From assembly GCA_965246915.1 (NCBI GenBank), contig CBDFGB010000008.1, forward strand, positions 124,001 to 188,000: 64,000 bases of DNA. The letters are read 5' to 3'. Position numbers and translations under genes: made by a program. Under the pieces are notes generated by a model. That model saw nothing but the letters and a program-made list of their open reading frames with translations, made no database searches and was not told where the DNA came from. Source of the DNA: CAVRQM01 sp965246915 (lineage in GTDB: Bacteria > Pseudomonadota > Alphaproteobacteria > Acetobacterales > Acetobacteraceae). This document shows positions 24,981 through 33,344 of this stretch, piece after piece (positions within the stretch are counted from its first letter, which is position 1; each line of letters opens with the position of its first letter).

Positions 24981-26033
24981 ATGCCCAACACCGCATCAGA
25001 CCTGGCCCGCCGCCTCGCCGACGACGCCGAGGCCGTCTGTCGCCACTATTTGTCCAACGGTCGGCGTGAGGGGCGATGGTGGACCGTGGGCGACGTCCAC
25101 AACACCCCGGGTCGTTCGACGATGGTCCGGCTCAAAGGCACCGACCGGGGAGCGGCGGGCAAATGGACCGACGCCGCGACAGGCGAACATGGCGATTTGC
25201 TCGATCTCATCGCCCAGTCGCAGAACTGCGCGACGCTGGCCGACACCCTCGACGAGGCCCGACGGTTCCTGAGCCTGCCTCGTCCCGAACCTCGGGAGCC
25301 CACCACACCCGCGCCGCAGGGGTCCCCGGAGGCAGCCGGCCGCCTGTTCGCTATGTCCAAGCCGATCCGTGGCACGATCGCAGAAGCGTATTTGCGCAGT
25401 CGCGGCATTACGGAACTGCGGGACTGCACATCGCTGCGCTTCCATCCGCGCTGCTACTACCGAGCTGACGAGGACGATCCGGCCGCCGCCACCCGCGACG
25501 CCTGGCCAGCGCTGATCGCCGCCGCTACCGACATGACGGGCGCCATCACCGGCGTGCATCGCACGTGGCTCGATCCCTCCGGCGAGACGAAGGCGCCGGT
25601 CTCGACGCCGCGACGGTCGATGGGGCTGATCAACGGCCAGGGCGTCCGCATCGGCAAAGTGAATAAGATAGTCGCCGTCGGCGAAGGGCTGGAGACCATG
25701 CTGTCGCTCCGTGCCGCGCTGCCCGAGCTTCCAGTGATCGCCGCAGGCTCGGCCAACCATCTCGACGCCCTGCTCCTGCCTGTCGGACTGCACCGGCTCT
25801 ATGTCGCCGAGGACGACGATCCGGCCGGGCGACGCGCGACGATGTCGGTGATGGCCAGAGCGGAATCGGCCGGGATCGAGGCGATGCGGCTGAGGCCGCA
25901 GCGGGGCGACTTCAACGACGATCTGCGACAGCTCGGACGGGACGCGCTCCACGCGGCATTGCGGGTCCAACTCGCCCCCGAGGACGTCGAGCGGTTCTGG
26001 ACGCCGGGGCAGCTGAGCGTTCGGGCAGCCTGA
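24981..26033 (+). CDS. Toprim-domain primase-like protein
   Basis: A 350-residue protein with an N-terminal zinc-less primase-like region (ARRLADDAEAVCRHYLSNGR, GRSTMVRLKG, GKWTDAATGEHGDLLDLI) and a C-terminal Toprim domain (KIVAVGEGLETMLSLRAALP, RLYVAEDDDPAGRRA). This architecture is the DUF7146/Toprim type found on ICEs and plasmids, probably for replication or transfer priming. The ATG at 24981 follows a terminator-like hairpin by 14 bases. Confidence 0.88.
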   Translation: MPNTASDLARRLADDAEAVCRHYLSNGRREGRWWTVGDVHNTPGRSTMVRLKGTDRGAAGKWTDAATGEHGDLLDLIAQSQNCATLADTLDEARRFLSLPRPEPREPTTPAPQGSPEAAGRLFAMSKPIRGTIAEAYLRSRGITELRDCTSLRFHPRCYYRADEDDPAAATRDAWPALIAAATDMTGAITGVHRTWLDPSGETKAPVSTPRRSMGLINGQGVRIGKVNKIVAVGEGLETMLSLRAALPELPVIAAGSANHLDALLLPVGLHRLYVAEDDDPAGRRATMSVMARAESAGIEAMRLRPQRGDFNDDLRQLGRDALHAALRVQLAPEDVERFWTPGQLSVRAA

Positions 26034-26377
26034 CAGGACCGTGTTTCACGGCGGTGCAAGTGGCGGTGTCGTGTCCGCCATCAGCGGGAGAGCCGCGCCC
26101 CTGGCCTCTGAGAGGGGCGATCGGACCGGAGGCGGTCCGGGCCGGCAACGCCTGCGCGCGACTTTCTTCCCCTGTCGGCCGTGCCGCCATTCCTCGCGAG
26201 ACAAGAAAGCCGTGCTCGCCGTCCTCCGCTGCGCTTCGGCCGCAGGCCCACCCCATGCGGCAGGCCGCATGGGGACCCCGGGTGCGCTTCGCCCTGCGGT
26301 GCAGGCACGGTCCGCCCCCGCTCTTCGTCGCCCACGAGGCCGCGAAGGGCGCGGTCGACCTGCCGGAGGCGAACACC
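26034..26377. promoter_or_regulatory. Long structured leader upstream of the DUF2493 gene
   Basis: 344 bases without a supported gene. It includes a repeat copy at 26160-26229 and a perfect 10-bp hairpin with a 4-base loop (CCCCATGCGG / CCGCATGGGG, 26251-26274) and ends with GGAGGC before the start codon. It is probably an untranslated leader. Confidence 0.6.
26160..26229 (+). repeat. Second repeated leader family, copy 1
   Basis: Contains CGACTTTCTTCCCCTG, then CATTCCTCGCGAG and CAAGAAAG, then GCCGTCCTCCGC, matching 30688-30759. CTTTCTT pairs with AAGAAAG, so the element can fold as one stem with a variable insert. Confidence 0.75.
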
Positions 26378-27319
26378 ATGACGCGACTGCCCCACACTGA
26401 CGATCACGAACCCGATCATGCCGAAAGCCCGACCGCTCACCTCCTCCACGAACTCCAGCTCTTCGGCTACCGCCCCTTCGAAGGCGAACCCGACCCAAGG
26501 CCGCTGCCCGAGGATCGGCTGGTCCGCGCCGCCGTCGCCGACACCTTTGACGCCTTCATCTCCGCCTTTCAGGACACCCGCCTCGAACCCGATCTCGAAG
26601 ACCTGCTCTGGGGCTTCGTCAACGTCCTTCACCGCGCCACCGGCCGGGTCGAGCGAGAGCTCGACGACAACGAGCAGGCGCAACAGCGCAGCCAGCGCGA
26701 GCAGGACGGCTCAGAGGTAAAGTCGGTCGAGCTGGAGCGGCTCCTGGCTGAGGGGCTGACGCTGATCGAACGCCGTAACGCGCACGAGGTCCTGCGCGAT
26801 CTCGCCTCCGACGCCTACGACCACCACTTCGGCAAATCTTGGCGGCCGCACTCCGGCTCGCTGGTCAGTCGCCGCGCGCTTACCGCGACGCTGATCGACA
26901 GCCGCGACTTCATCGCCGCGCACAAACGCGCCGAGACCCAGGTGCTTCTACCCGCAGGCCCGAAGGTCGCGTTCACCGGCGGCGCGGACGTCAACGACCA
27001 TCAGGCGATCTGGGCTGCGCTCGACCGGGTGCATTCCAAGCACCCCGACATGGTGCTGCTCCACGGCGGATCGCCCAAGGGAGCCGAGCTGATCGCCGCC
27101 AAATGGGCCGACGCCCGCAAGATCGCACAAGTCGCTTTCAAGCCCGACTGGACCCGCCACGCCAAGGCCGCGCCGTTCAAGCGCAACGATCAGATGCTCG
27201 ACGTCCTGCCGATCGGCGTCGTGGTGTTCCCCGGCAGCGGCATCCAGGACAACCTCGCCGACAAGGCGAAGAAGATGGGTATCCCGCTGTTCGACTTTAG
27301 GAAGGGAGGCGGCGCGTGA
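26378..27319 (+). CDS. DUF2493 domain-containing protein
   Basis: From ATG 26378 (GGAGGC upstream) the protein is 313 residues. The C-terminal 120 residues hold the DUF2493 (YspA/SLOG-like Rossmann) domain: VAFTGGADVNDHQAIWAALD, MVLLHGGSPKGAELIAAKWA, VVVFPGSGIQDNLADKAKK. This fold binds nucleotide-like ligands. The N-terminal helical region (about 60-140) is specific to mobile-element versions. It is the last gene before the opposite-strand PLD insertion. Confidence 0.88.
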   Translation: MTRLPHTDDHEPDHAESPTAHLLHELQLFGYRPFEGEPDPRPLPEDRLVRAAVADTFDAFISAFQDTRLEPDLEDLLWGFVNVLHRATGRVERELDDNEQAQQRSQREQDGSEVKSVELERLLAEGLTLIERRNAHEVLRDLASDAYDHHFGKSWRPHSGSLVSRRALTATLIDSRDFIAAHKRAETQVLLPAGPKVAFTGGADVNDHQAIWAALDRVHSKHPDMVLLHGGSPKGAELIAAKWADARKIAQVAFKPDWTRHAKAAPFKRNDQMLDVLPIGVVVFPGSGIQDNLADKAKKMGIPLFDFRKGGGA

Positions 27320-27332
27320 GCGCCGCGGTCAC

Positions 27333-29156
27333 TCAACCGGCAAATAGTTGGCGGTCGACGCTGTGAAGATCCGAGCCATCGAAATACTTATGCGACCAGA
27401 CATCGCTCGTACCGAGGAACCAGCCCGCCGCCGCGGCCGCCTGTTGCTTGAGCGCAGGCGGCGTTTTCGTGCCCTTGGCCTTGGGACCCTTCGCCGTGCG
27501 GTCTAGGAAGTCGAAATGATCGACCAGCGCCAATGCTTCGATTGCGAAGACCGTAGCGATGTCGCCATCCCGGATCGCGAGCAGGTTGTCCCCGTTCACT
27601 TCCTCGCCTTTGAGTGCGAGATTCGACGAGCCGCAATAAACGACCGGATCGCTGCCGTTGAACCCGCAGACGACGAACTTGTGATGCACCTGGTGGCCAA
27701 GCCCCACACCGGGCACCTGGTTAAACGGTGGCGGAAGCTGCGTGTTCACCGGCTTGCCGGTCACCAGCACACCGGTCTTCTGCCGAACGGGGTATAGCGC
27801 AATGCCGTTGGGCGTGTCCGAGATCCCATAGCTGAAGATCGACTGGTTCTCGTGAAGCGCGTTGAGGGCTTCGTAGACCGGATTGTCGGCCCCGCCGTCT
27901 AACTGCATGACCGCGAACAGGACGCTCCCTTTACCGCCTTCGACCTTCCCTTCGACCTCGATCCTTGCGACGAGGTCGCCGAGGATTTGCGAGGCGTCGT
28001 TCACCGTGTGCGGCGAGAAGGTGATCGACATTGACGGCAGCCCGCCGCCACCGAACGTGGAGGGCGTCGTCGCGAGCGCCGAGTTTGCGAATACTGCGGT
28101 ATGCACCTCGCCATCCCAGGCCGTCTGGAAGACGTCGGCGTAGGCGGCGGCGACGGCAGGGTCATCGAACACCAGCACGTGGTTCGAGTTGACGTAGAAT
28201 CCTGTAACGGAGAAATTCGTGGAGCCGGTCAGCACCTTCAAAGGTGCTCCATCCTTCTTCACGACAAGGACCTTGTCGTGCGCGTAGCGGCTGAACTTTC
28301 CACGTTTGATCCGGTCGGCACCGGCCTTCTCGACAAACAACGCCTCGAATTCGTCCTCGGGCTTGGAGCCGTCGGCGGCATGATGCAGCGCCGCGTTGTC
28401 CAGAATGACGCGAATTCGCTTTGCTTCGCCGAGCCCAAGCAGTTCCTTGATGAAATCGGGCTCGTTCAGGTCGTAGGCGAAGAGATCCAGCGTCAGGCTC
28501 TCGTCGCCTGCGATCTCACTCAAAAGGTCGAAGATCCTCCGACGCGCCGTAAATCCAAGCCATTCATACTGCTGTGCGAAGGTAAAGTGCTCGCCGGTCG
28601 CGTTGACACCAGATTCCTGGCTCGTGTCGAACAAGAATTCGGCGTCCTTCGGCTTGATAGGCGCGTTCAGACCGAAATGGCGAACGAACGCCTGCGACTG
28701 GGTAAATCCGCGCGTGAAGCCGAGCGCGACCTTGCCCGACTCGAACGGAGACACCTCGATGTCGACCGAAACGCTCAGCGCATTGTTGAGCGGCTTGAGG
28801 GAGGCTTTCGCGTCGAAGTAACGCGGCGTCACCGTATAGCGATAGACCCCGACGACGGGCTTCAGCCCCTGATGGACCGAGCCCGGAACATGCACCCAAC
28901 GGAACTTGTGAATCGGGGCGTTGATGCTCAAGAAAGCTGGCTCCTTCGGGTCTTGGGCATGCGCGCCCGGATCTTCGAAGCGAAGGTTGTTCTGGATGTA
29001 GAAGGGTTCGACGCCGGGCGGCGTAACCTGGATCGTGAACCCGGCCAGGTCGGCGCGGGCAACCTCGCTGATGATGTCGAACGCAAGCAGCGTCTTGGCA
29101 TCCCCGCGATAGGCTCTGATCGCGACGGCGCCACCACGTACACTGATCGAACTCAT
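27333..29156 (-). CDS. Phospholipase D-superfamily protein with two HxK motifs
   Basis: From ATG 29156 the product is about 607 residues. Two PLD half-sites are visible: SRYAHDKVLVVKKDG with LTGSTNFSVTGF, and QVHHKFVVCGFNGSD with CGSSNLALKGEE. They would form one active site for phosphodiester cleavage. The N-terminal 200 residues look beta-rich and are not recognised. There is no signal peptide. Its strand opposes every neighbour and its stop is 13 bases from the DUF2493 stop, so it is cargo inserted in the backbone. It could be a nuclease, a lipase-type effector or a defence gene. Confidence 0.8.
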   Translation of the reverse strand: MSSISVRGGAVAIRAYRGDAKTLLAFDIISEVARADLAGFTIQVTPPGVEPFYIQNNLRFEDPGAHAQDPKEPAFLSINAPIHKFRWVHVPGSVHQGLKPVVGVYRYTVTPRYFDAKASLKPLNNALSVSVDIEVSPFESGKVALGFTRGFTQSQAFVRHFGLNAPIKPKDAEFLFDTSQESGVNATGEHFTFAQQYEWLGFTARRRIFDLLSEIAGDESLTLDLFAYDLNEPDFIKELLGLGEAKRIRVILDNAALHHAADGSKPEDEFEALFVEKAGADRIKRGKFSRYAHDKVLVVKKDGAPLKVLTGSTNFSVTGFYVNSNHVLVFDDPAVAAAYADVFQTAWDGEVHTAVFANSALATTPSTFGGGGLPSMSITFSPHTVNDASQILGDLVARIEVEGKVEGGKGSVLFAVMQLDGGADNPVYEALNALHENQSIFSYGISDTPNGIALYPVRQKTGVLVTGKPVNTQLPPPFNQVPGVGLGHQVHHKFVVCGFNGSDPVVYCGSSNLALKGEEVNGDNLLAIRDGDIATVFAIEALALVDHFDFLDRTAKGPKAKGTKTPPALKQQAAAAAGWFLGTSDVWSHKYFDGSDLHSVDRQLFAG

Positions 29157-29471
29157 GCCGAATCCCCCCTTACCGCCTCCCTGCATCTCGCATGGCCTGA
29201 AAGCGAGGCAGTCTAGCGCGATGCTAGGTGTCTCACAGCATTGTTGCATCCCCAAGACGACTGGCTTCTCGGGATGCGGGTCCACCCCGCTCTCTCTGGC
29301 GCAATCCTTGGTCCAGTCCCCGGCCTTCCACGATCAACCCGTGAAGGGTCCGCTAAGCTGACGCTTGCGGCCGCTGCGCCTTCGTCTGCGCGGTGATCGC
29401 TGCCGTGGCCCGAACGCATCGGGCGCCTGTCGAGCGGGGATGGTCCCCGCCTCCAGACAGGAGCCGATACG
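29157..29471. other. Intergenic region between PLD-like gene and small ORF
   Basis: No gene supported. A 7-bp hairpin (GCGGGGA / TCCCCGC, 29434-29450) lies just before the ribosome-binding site of the next small gene. Promoters for both divergent genes are expected here. Confidence 0.5.
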
Positions 29472-29633
29472 ATGTCCCTTTCTCTCGCCCAACGAAACGC
29501 CTGGAGCCTCGCCAAGTCCTTGATGGTCTGCGTTACCCTCTTCAAGGCCGGGTCCGGCTACAGCGTCGCGCCGACCTCCGAGTTCGACGGCGACCCCGCA
29601 AGCGTGGTCCACGAATATGATCCGTGGGCCTGA
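29472..29633 (+). CDS. Small conserved backbone protein (53 aa)
   Basis: ATG at 29472 with an AGGAG site seven bases upstream opens a frame of 53 codons starting MSLSLAQRNAWSLAKSLMVC and ending VVHEYDPWA. The amphipathic N-terminal helix and acidic C-terminal segment look like a real small protein, and the start is well placed after a leader hairpin. Similar tiny genes occur at this position in related elements, to my recollection. The function is unknown. Confidence 0.6.
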   Translation: MSLSLAQRNAWSLAKSLMVCVTLFKAGSGYSVAPTSEFDGDPASVVHEYDPWA

Positions 29634-29768
29634 CCGCCACCCGACATGCGGCTGCCGCGGGGGTGCAGATCCGCTCTCCCGCGGAGCCTCTTTTGCGGCT
29701 ATGCTGAAATCCGCGCCGCGGTGGTGGTGGAGGCGCGACCGTTCCTTATTGCAACGGAGTCCACCGCC

Positions 29769-30221
29769 ATGATCATTCTCGGAATCCTGCTCTGCATGGC
29801 CGGCATCGTCGCGCTGTGCTGGCTCATGTTCAACCTCGCGGTCTTCGCGCTGCCCTTCTTCGCGGCGGTCACTGCCGGGATGGCGGCGATGCATTCGGGC
29901 GCCGGGCCGTTCGGCGCGGTTGCGATCGGCTTCATCGCCGGCATCGGCACGCTGGTGCTTGGCCAGTTCGCCATGGCGCTGGTCCCGTCGACGCTGCTGC
30001 GAGGCGTGATCGCGCTGGTGTTCGCGGGACCGGCCGCGTTCGCCGGCTACCACGCAACCCACGGCCTCGCGGCGCTGACCATGCCCTCGGAGACGTGGCG
30101 GCAGGTGTTCGCGGTCTCCGGCGCGGTCGTTGTGGGGTTGACCGCGCTCGGTCGCATGATGGTCCCGCTGATCCCGGTCTCGCAGCGTCTTGGGACGGGC
30201 GGGACGATCGCCGCCGAGTAG
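29769..30221 (+). CDS. Small integral membrane protein of ICE backbone
   Basis: A 150-residue protein from ATG 29769 made almost entirely of hydrophobic helices: MIILGILLCMAGIVALCWLM, FNLAVFALPFFAAVTAGMAA, GAVAIGFIAGIGTLVLGQFA, LLRGVIALVFAGPAAFAGYH, VFAVSGAVVVGLTALGRMMV. Four or five membrane segments. No enzyme motif is visible. It probably has an accessory role in conjugation or surface exclusion, but this is only positional. Confidence 0.75.
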   Translation: MIILGILLCMAGIVALCWLMFNLAVFALPFFAAVTAGMAAMHSGAGPFGAVAIGFIAGIGTLVLGQFAMALVPSTLLRGVIALVFAGPAAFAGYHATHGLAALTMPSETWRQVFAVSGAVVVGLTALGRMMVPLIPVSQRLGTGGTIAAE

Positions 30222-30865
30222 CCCGCCATCTTGTTTCCGGGCGCTACTTTCCGCACTTATGATCCTGGAGCTGGGCGGGGCAGATCGTTGGTCTGGGCGC
30301 AGCCTAGACGCGCGCCCAGCGGAGCGGACTGCTCTGCATCGCTCGCACTTCGAGATTGCGACGATAAACGGCAAAGCAATGGACCCCGAGCAGAGCGGCT
30401 GCCTCGACCACGTGGAGCAAGGCCCAGAGGGGGTCGGCACCCTGATTGCCAGACCCTTTGGCGGAAGGGCTATGTGAGCGGCTTCCTGAAAAACCCGCCC
30501 TTGTGTGCGCCAGAACCGCCGATGACGCGCCGGGCACCGTCGCCGCCTTGAAGCGCGAACGCGGGGCCGCCAGGGCTCCTTTCGGATCGTGTCGTCATGC
30601 CCGCGGCCCACGCCGCCTCCGTGATGGCCTGGTCTGGCCGAAGGTCGGCTGAAGCCTCGACCGCCTCAGCCGCAACGGCGTCCGGTCGACTTTCTTCCCC
30701 TGAGCGCAAGCGCTCATTCCTCGCGAGGCAAGAAAGATCTCCCGGCCGCCGTCCTCCGCGATGCTGCGGCCCGCGAGCGGGTGCGGCGTCGGTCGCCTCC
30801 GGCCCTTGGACCGCCATCGAGACCGCGATGGGCGCGGGACTCGAGACACTGAAAGGAACCTCATC
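30222..30865. promoter_or_regulatory. Long non-coding leader upstream of the DUF736 gene
   Basis: 644 bases with no supported gene on either strand. It contains the second copy of the CTTTCTT...AAGAAAG leader repeat (30688-30759) and ends with AAAGGAACC before the DUF736 start. It could hold a promoter and a long 5' UTR. Confidence 0.55.
30688..30759 (+). repeat. Second repeated leader family, copy 2
   Basis: Matches 26160-26229: CGACTTTCTTCCCCTG, a variable insert that here is itself a small hairpin (AGCGCAAGCGCT), CATTCCTCGCGAGG, CAAGAAAG, then GCCGTCCTCCGC. Changes in the insert preserve pairing potential. Confidence 0.75.
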
Positions 30866-31192
30866 ATGGCGACCATCGGCACCTTCAAGAAGAGCGGCAA
30901 CGGCTACACCGGCGACATCACCACCCTCTCGGTCCAGGCCAAGGGTGTCCGGGTCACCGCCGAGGAGAACCGCTCGAACGACAACGCTCCCACCCACCGG
31001 GTCTTCGTCGGCAAGGCCGAGATCGGCGCCGCCTGGACCAAGCGCTCGAACGAGGGACGGGACTACCTCTCGGTCAAGCTCGACGACCCGAGCTTCACCG
31101 CCCCGATCTACGCCAACCTCTTCGACGACGAGGGCGCCGAGACCTACTCGCTGATCTGGTCGCGCCCCAACGGTAAGCGCAACGGCGACTGA
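30866..31192 (+). CDS. DUF736 family protein
   Basis: A 108-residue DUF736 protein: MATIGTFKKSGNGYTGDITT, VRVTAEENRSNDNAPTHRVF, GKAEIGAAWTKRSNEGRDYL, SVKLDDPSFTAPIYANLF. It is a hallmark small beta-rich protein of conjugative elements and plasmids in alphaproteobacteria, biochemical role unknown. The ATG at 30866 follows AAAGGAACC. Confidence 0.93.
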   Translation: MATIGTFKKSGNGYTGDITTLSVQAKGVRVTAEENRSNDNAPTHRVFVGKAEIGAAWTKRSNEGRDYLSVKLDDPSFTAPIYANLFDDEGAETYSLIWSRPNGKRNGD

Positions 31193-31209
31193 GCCGGACC
31201 ACGCCGCCC

Positions 31210-31251
31210 CGCCCGGGACCACCCGGGCGAGGCGCTCGCGCGTTTGCTTTT
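31210..31251 (+). terminator. Probable terminator after DUF736 gene
   Basis: A perfect 8-bp stem, CGCCCGGG / CCCGGGCG with ACCA loop (31210-31229), is followed after 11 bases by TTTGCTTTT. It lies between convergent genes. The gap between stem and T-run weakens the call. Confidence 0.5.
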
Positions 31252-31293
31252 GATTAGCGAGCCACGCGCTCCAACCGGTGTTCGACGGGAGGC

Positions 31294-31569
31294 TTATTGC
31301 CGAGGCCGCACCGCCCGGCGGGTGCGCGGCGCCTTGGCGCCGCTCGGCGGCGCAGGTTCCGCGCTCTCCTCCAGCATCGCCGCAGGTTTCACGCCGATCG
31401 CCTGCGCCGCCTGGTGGAGAATCGCTAGGGTGACGTTCTGCTGGCCGCGCTCCATGCTCGAGACATGGGCGCGATCGACGCCCATTCGCACCGCCACCGC
31501 GTCCTGACTGAGCCCGGCCGCAAGTCGCAAGCGGCGCATGTTGCCGCCAAAAAGACTCCGGATATCCAT
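31294..31569 (-). CDS. XRE-family helix-turn-helix regulator
   Basis: A 91-residue Cro/C1-type protein: NMRRLRLAAGLSQDAVAVRM, GVDRAHVSSMERGQQNVTLA, and a Pro/Arg-rich tail. It is encoded against the backbone direction and divergent from the gene at 31742. Such regulators often control ICE transfer genes; no partner peptidase is adjacent. Confidence 0.88.
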   Translation of the reverse strand: MDIRSLFGGNMRRLRLAAGLSQDAVAVRMGVDRAHVSSMERGQQNVTLAILHQAAQAIGVKPAAMLEESAEPAPPSGAKAPRTRRAVRPRQ

Positions 31570-31741
31570 CCAGAGGTTTGAGCGGGTCGCGTATTAGAAT
31601 GCCGCGCACTATAATACCCGTCAGAGGGCTTTCGCTCGGCGGACCTTCGTCAGATCGCAACGCAAACACGGTTGCGTCCCTGACGGCGCAAAGGTTAACC
31701 GAGGGGGCCCGCGTTGTCGCGAACCAGATCTGGAGTTGCCG

Positions 31742-32014
31742 ATGACCGCCGCCCCCTTGCCCGTTGCCGATGCGCCGCCCGCGTCAGACCACCTGACCGA
31801 CTACGACCGCTCGCACCTGAAGACCTACCTCCGGCTGCTCGACGCGGCGGCCGAGGACGCGGACTGGCGTGAAGTGGCCAACCTTGTGCTCGGGATCGAT
31901 CCCCATGCTGATCCCGAACGCGCGCAACGCGTTCACACCGCCCACCTCGAACGTGCGCAGTGGATGACACAGACCGGGTATCGCGACCTTCTCTCGGGCC
32001 GCTACGCCCACTAA
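31742..32014 (+). CDS. DUF2285-neighbourhood small DNA-binding-like protein
   Basis: A 90-residue protein: HLTDYDRSHLKTYLRLLDAA, AEDADWREVANLVLGIDPHA, DPERAQRVHTAHLERAQWMT. This is a small family commonly found just ahead of DUF6499/DUF2285 genes in conjugative elements. A helix-turn-helix-like helical core is likely. The precise role is unknown. ATG 31742 is divergent from the XRE gene. Confidence 0.75.
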   Translation: MTAAPLPVADAPPASDHLTDYDRSHLKTYLRLLDAAAEDADWREVANLVLGIDPHADPERAQRVHTAHLERAQWMTQTGYRDLLSGRYAH

Positions 32015-32150
32015 GCCATTGATGTTGCGAGTGGAGCAACACGCGTTGCGCCCCACCCACCTATAAGGGCACAGCTGCTCGCGCATAGCCTGCATGTGGG
32101 ACGTACCTCCCGAGTCGCGGCGTAGGCGTCCCTTTGTGGAGGGACGTCGC

Positions 32151-32366
32151 ATGTCCGAAAGGGGCGGCGATTGGCGGAGCAGCCCCGCCTATGACTATGT
32201 GGACGAGATCGGCGTCGAGAAGATCGCGCACGAATTCCTGCGGCGGAACGACCAATACGCCGCCGATTACGCGACACTGAGCGGCGATCCATCCGAAGAT
32301 CAACCTTCTCCGGCGCTTGCGCGCTGGGGGTTGCGATTTCGCGGTGGACCCGCGCATCCGTGCTGA
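32151..32366 (+). CDS. DUF6499-like N-terminal segment (possibly frameshifted)
   Basis: A 71-residue frame: RSSPAYDYVDEIGVEKIAHE, FLRRNDQYAADYATLS, SPALARWGLRF, then RGGPAHPC-stop. This is the DUF6499 domain that in relatives is fused to DUF2285 downstream. The continuing family sequence (AVDPRIRADQTITVWLPQ) is found in the next frame, so a single extra base near 32337-32340 appears to separate the two domains. It may be a natural split, programmed frameshift, mutation or sequencing error. Confidence 0.7.
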   Translation: MSERGGDWRSSPAYDYVDEIGVEKIAHEFLRRNDQYAADYATLSGDPSEDQPSPALARWGLRFRGGPAHPC

Positions 32367-32910
32367 CCAAACCATTACGGTATGGCTGCCGCAGGCCGAC
32401 CCGCGCCTGGCGCTGTTGACGCGCCTGCCGGGCGCGCTGTTCGCAGGCCCGGACCTCGCCGCGGCCGATCCGACCCTGATCGTGTCGGCTGCTGAAGGCG
32501 ACTATCTCGACCTGCTCGCGCTCCCGCCGTCCAATAGCGCGCTGCTCCTTCCCGGCCAGCCCGAGGGCGCGGTCGCGTTCGTGCTGCCGTTCGACGATCT
32601 CTTCGAGGAGCGGATCGAGACCGCGCGCCGGCTGCACCGGCTGCTCGTACGCCGCCGCGCGCAGCCCGCCAGCCCGACGCTCTACCGCCGTCAGCGGCTC
32701 AAGCTGGCGCTCCGCGCGCTCGACGGTTCGCTCGCGGGCGCGGACTATCGCGCCGTCGCCGAGGCGCTGTTCGGCGAGCGCGTGCCCAAGGGTGCCGAGT
32801 TCCGCTACGACACCTACCGGGCGCAGGCCATCCGCCTCGTCCGCTACGGCCTCCGTCTCATGCGCGGCGGCTACCTCGACCTGCTCCGGCCCGATCGCCG
32901 CGCGCGCTGA
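32317..32910 (+). CDS. DUF2285 domain protein (C-terminal part of a split gene)
   Basis: The frame holds ADQTITVWLPQADPRLALLT, FVLPFDDLFEERIETARRLH, RRQRLKLALRALDGSLAGAD, YRAVAEALFGERVPK and RLVRYGLRLMRGGYLDLL, a clear DUF2285 helix-turn-helix-like domain. The formal start (TTG 32317, or GTG 32344) overlaps the preceding frame and no ribosome-binding site is evident, supporting a frameshifted fusion with the DUF6499 segment. These proteins are putative ICE regulators. Confidence 0.75.
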   Translation: MRAGGCDFAVDPRIRADQTITVWLPQADPRLALLTRLPGALFAGPDLAAADPTLIVSAAEGDYLDLLALPPSNSALLLPGQPEGAVAFVLPFDDLFEERIETARRLHRLLVRRRAQPASPTLYRRQRLKLALRALDGSLAGADYRAVAEALFGERVPKGAEFRYDTYRAQAIRLVRYGLRLMRGGYLDLLRPDRRAR

Positions 32911-33057
32911 TCGCGAGACTCGCCATTCCGGGCTTTGGGGGGATGACGCCACCCCTCCGATAAGTTCGTCATCTACCCCGCCGTCTTTGCTCCGCCAGGG
33001 TGCTTGTCGACCGCCGCCGCTCTCCCGCAACGGCGCACACGACGCCGGAGCTACACC

Positions 33058-33342
33058 ATGCCCGATCCCCTCGCAGGCTTCCCGCCGCGCTATCTGCGCA
33101 CCCAGGAAGCCGCCCGTCTTCTAGGTCTCTCGCCCCGCACGATGGAGAAGCACCGGACCTACGGGACCGGCCCGCGCTACTCTAAGCTTGGCGGTCGCGT
33201 CGTCTACCGCGTTGACGACCTCCAGGCGTGGGTCGCTCAGGGTGCGAAGGCGTCGACGTCCGACGACACCGGCCAGTCCGTGTCGCCCGCCAAGCCGCAT
33301 TACGCGCCGCTCGCCCGCTACGCGGGCCAAGAGCGCCGCTGA
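33058..33342 (+). CDS. AlpA/excisionase-like helix-turn-helix protein
   Basis: A 94-residue protein with RYLRTQEAARLLGLSPRTME, KHRTYGTGPRYSKLGGRVVY and RVDDLQAWVAQG, the MerR-like winged helix of AlpA-type regulators. It lies two bases before the repA start and is co-oriented, as in Tn4371-like ICEs and related plasmids. It may regulate excision or replication genes. ATG 33058 follows GCCGGAGC. Confidence 0.9.
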   Translation: MPDPLAGFPPRYLRTQEAARLLGLSPRTMEKHRTYGTGPRYSKLGGRVVYRVDDLQAWVAQGAKASTSDDTGQSVSPAKPHYAPLARYAGQERR

Positions 33343-33344
33343 GC

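Noticed and set aside
29655..29684. Inverted repeat CCGCGGG/CCCGCGG with T-rich tail
   Set aside because: A 7-bp stem with a 16-base loop in GC-rich DNA is too weak to call a terminator.
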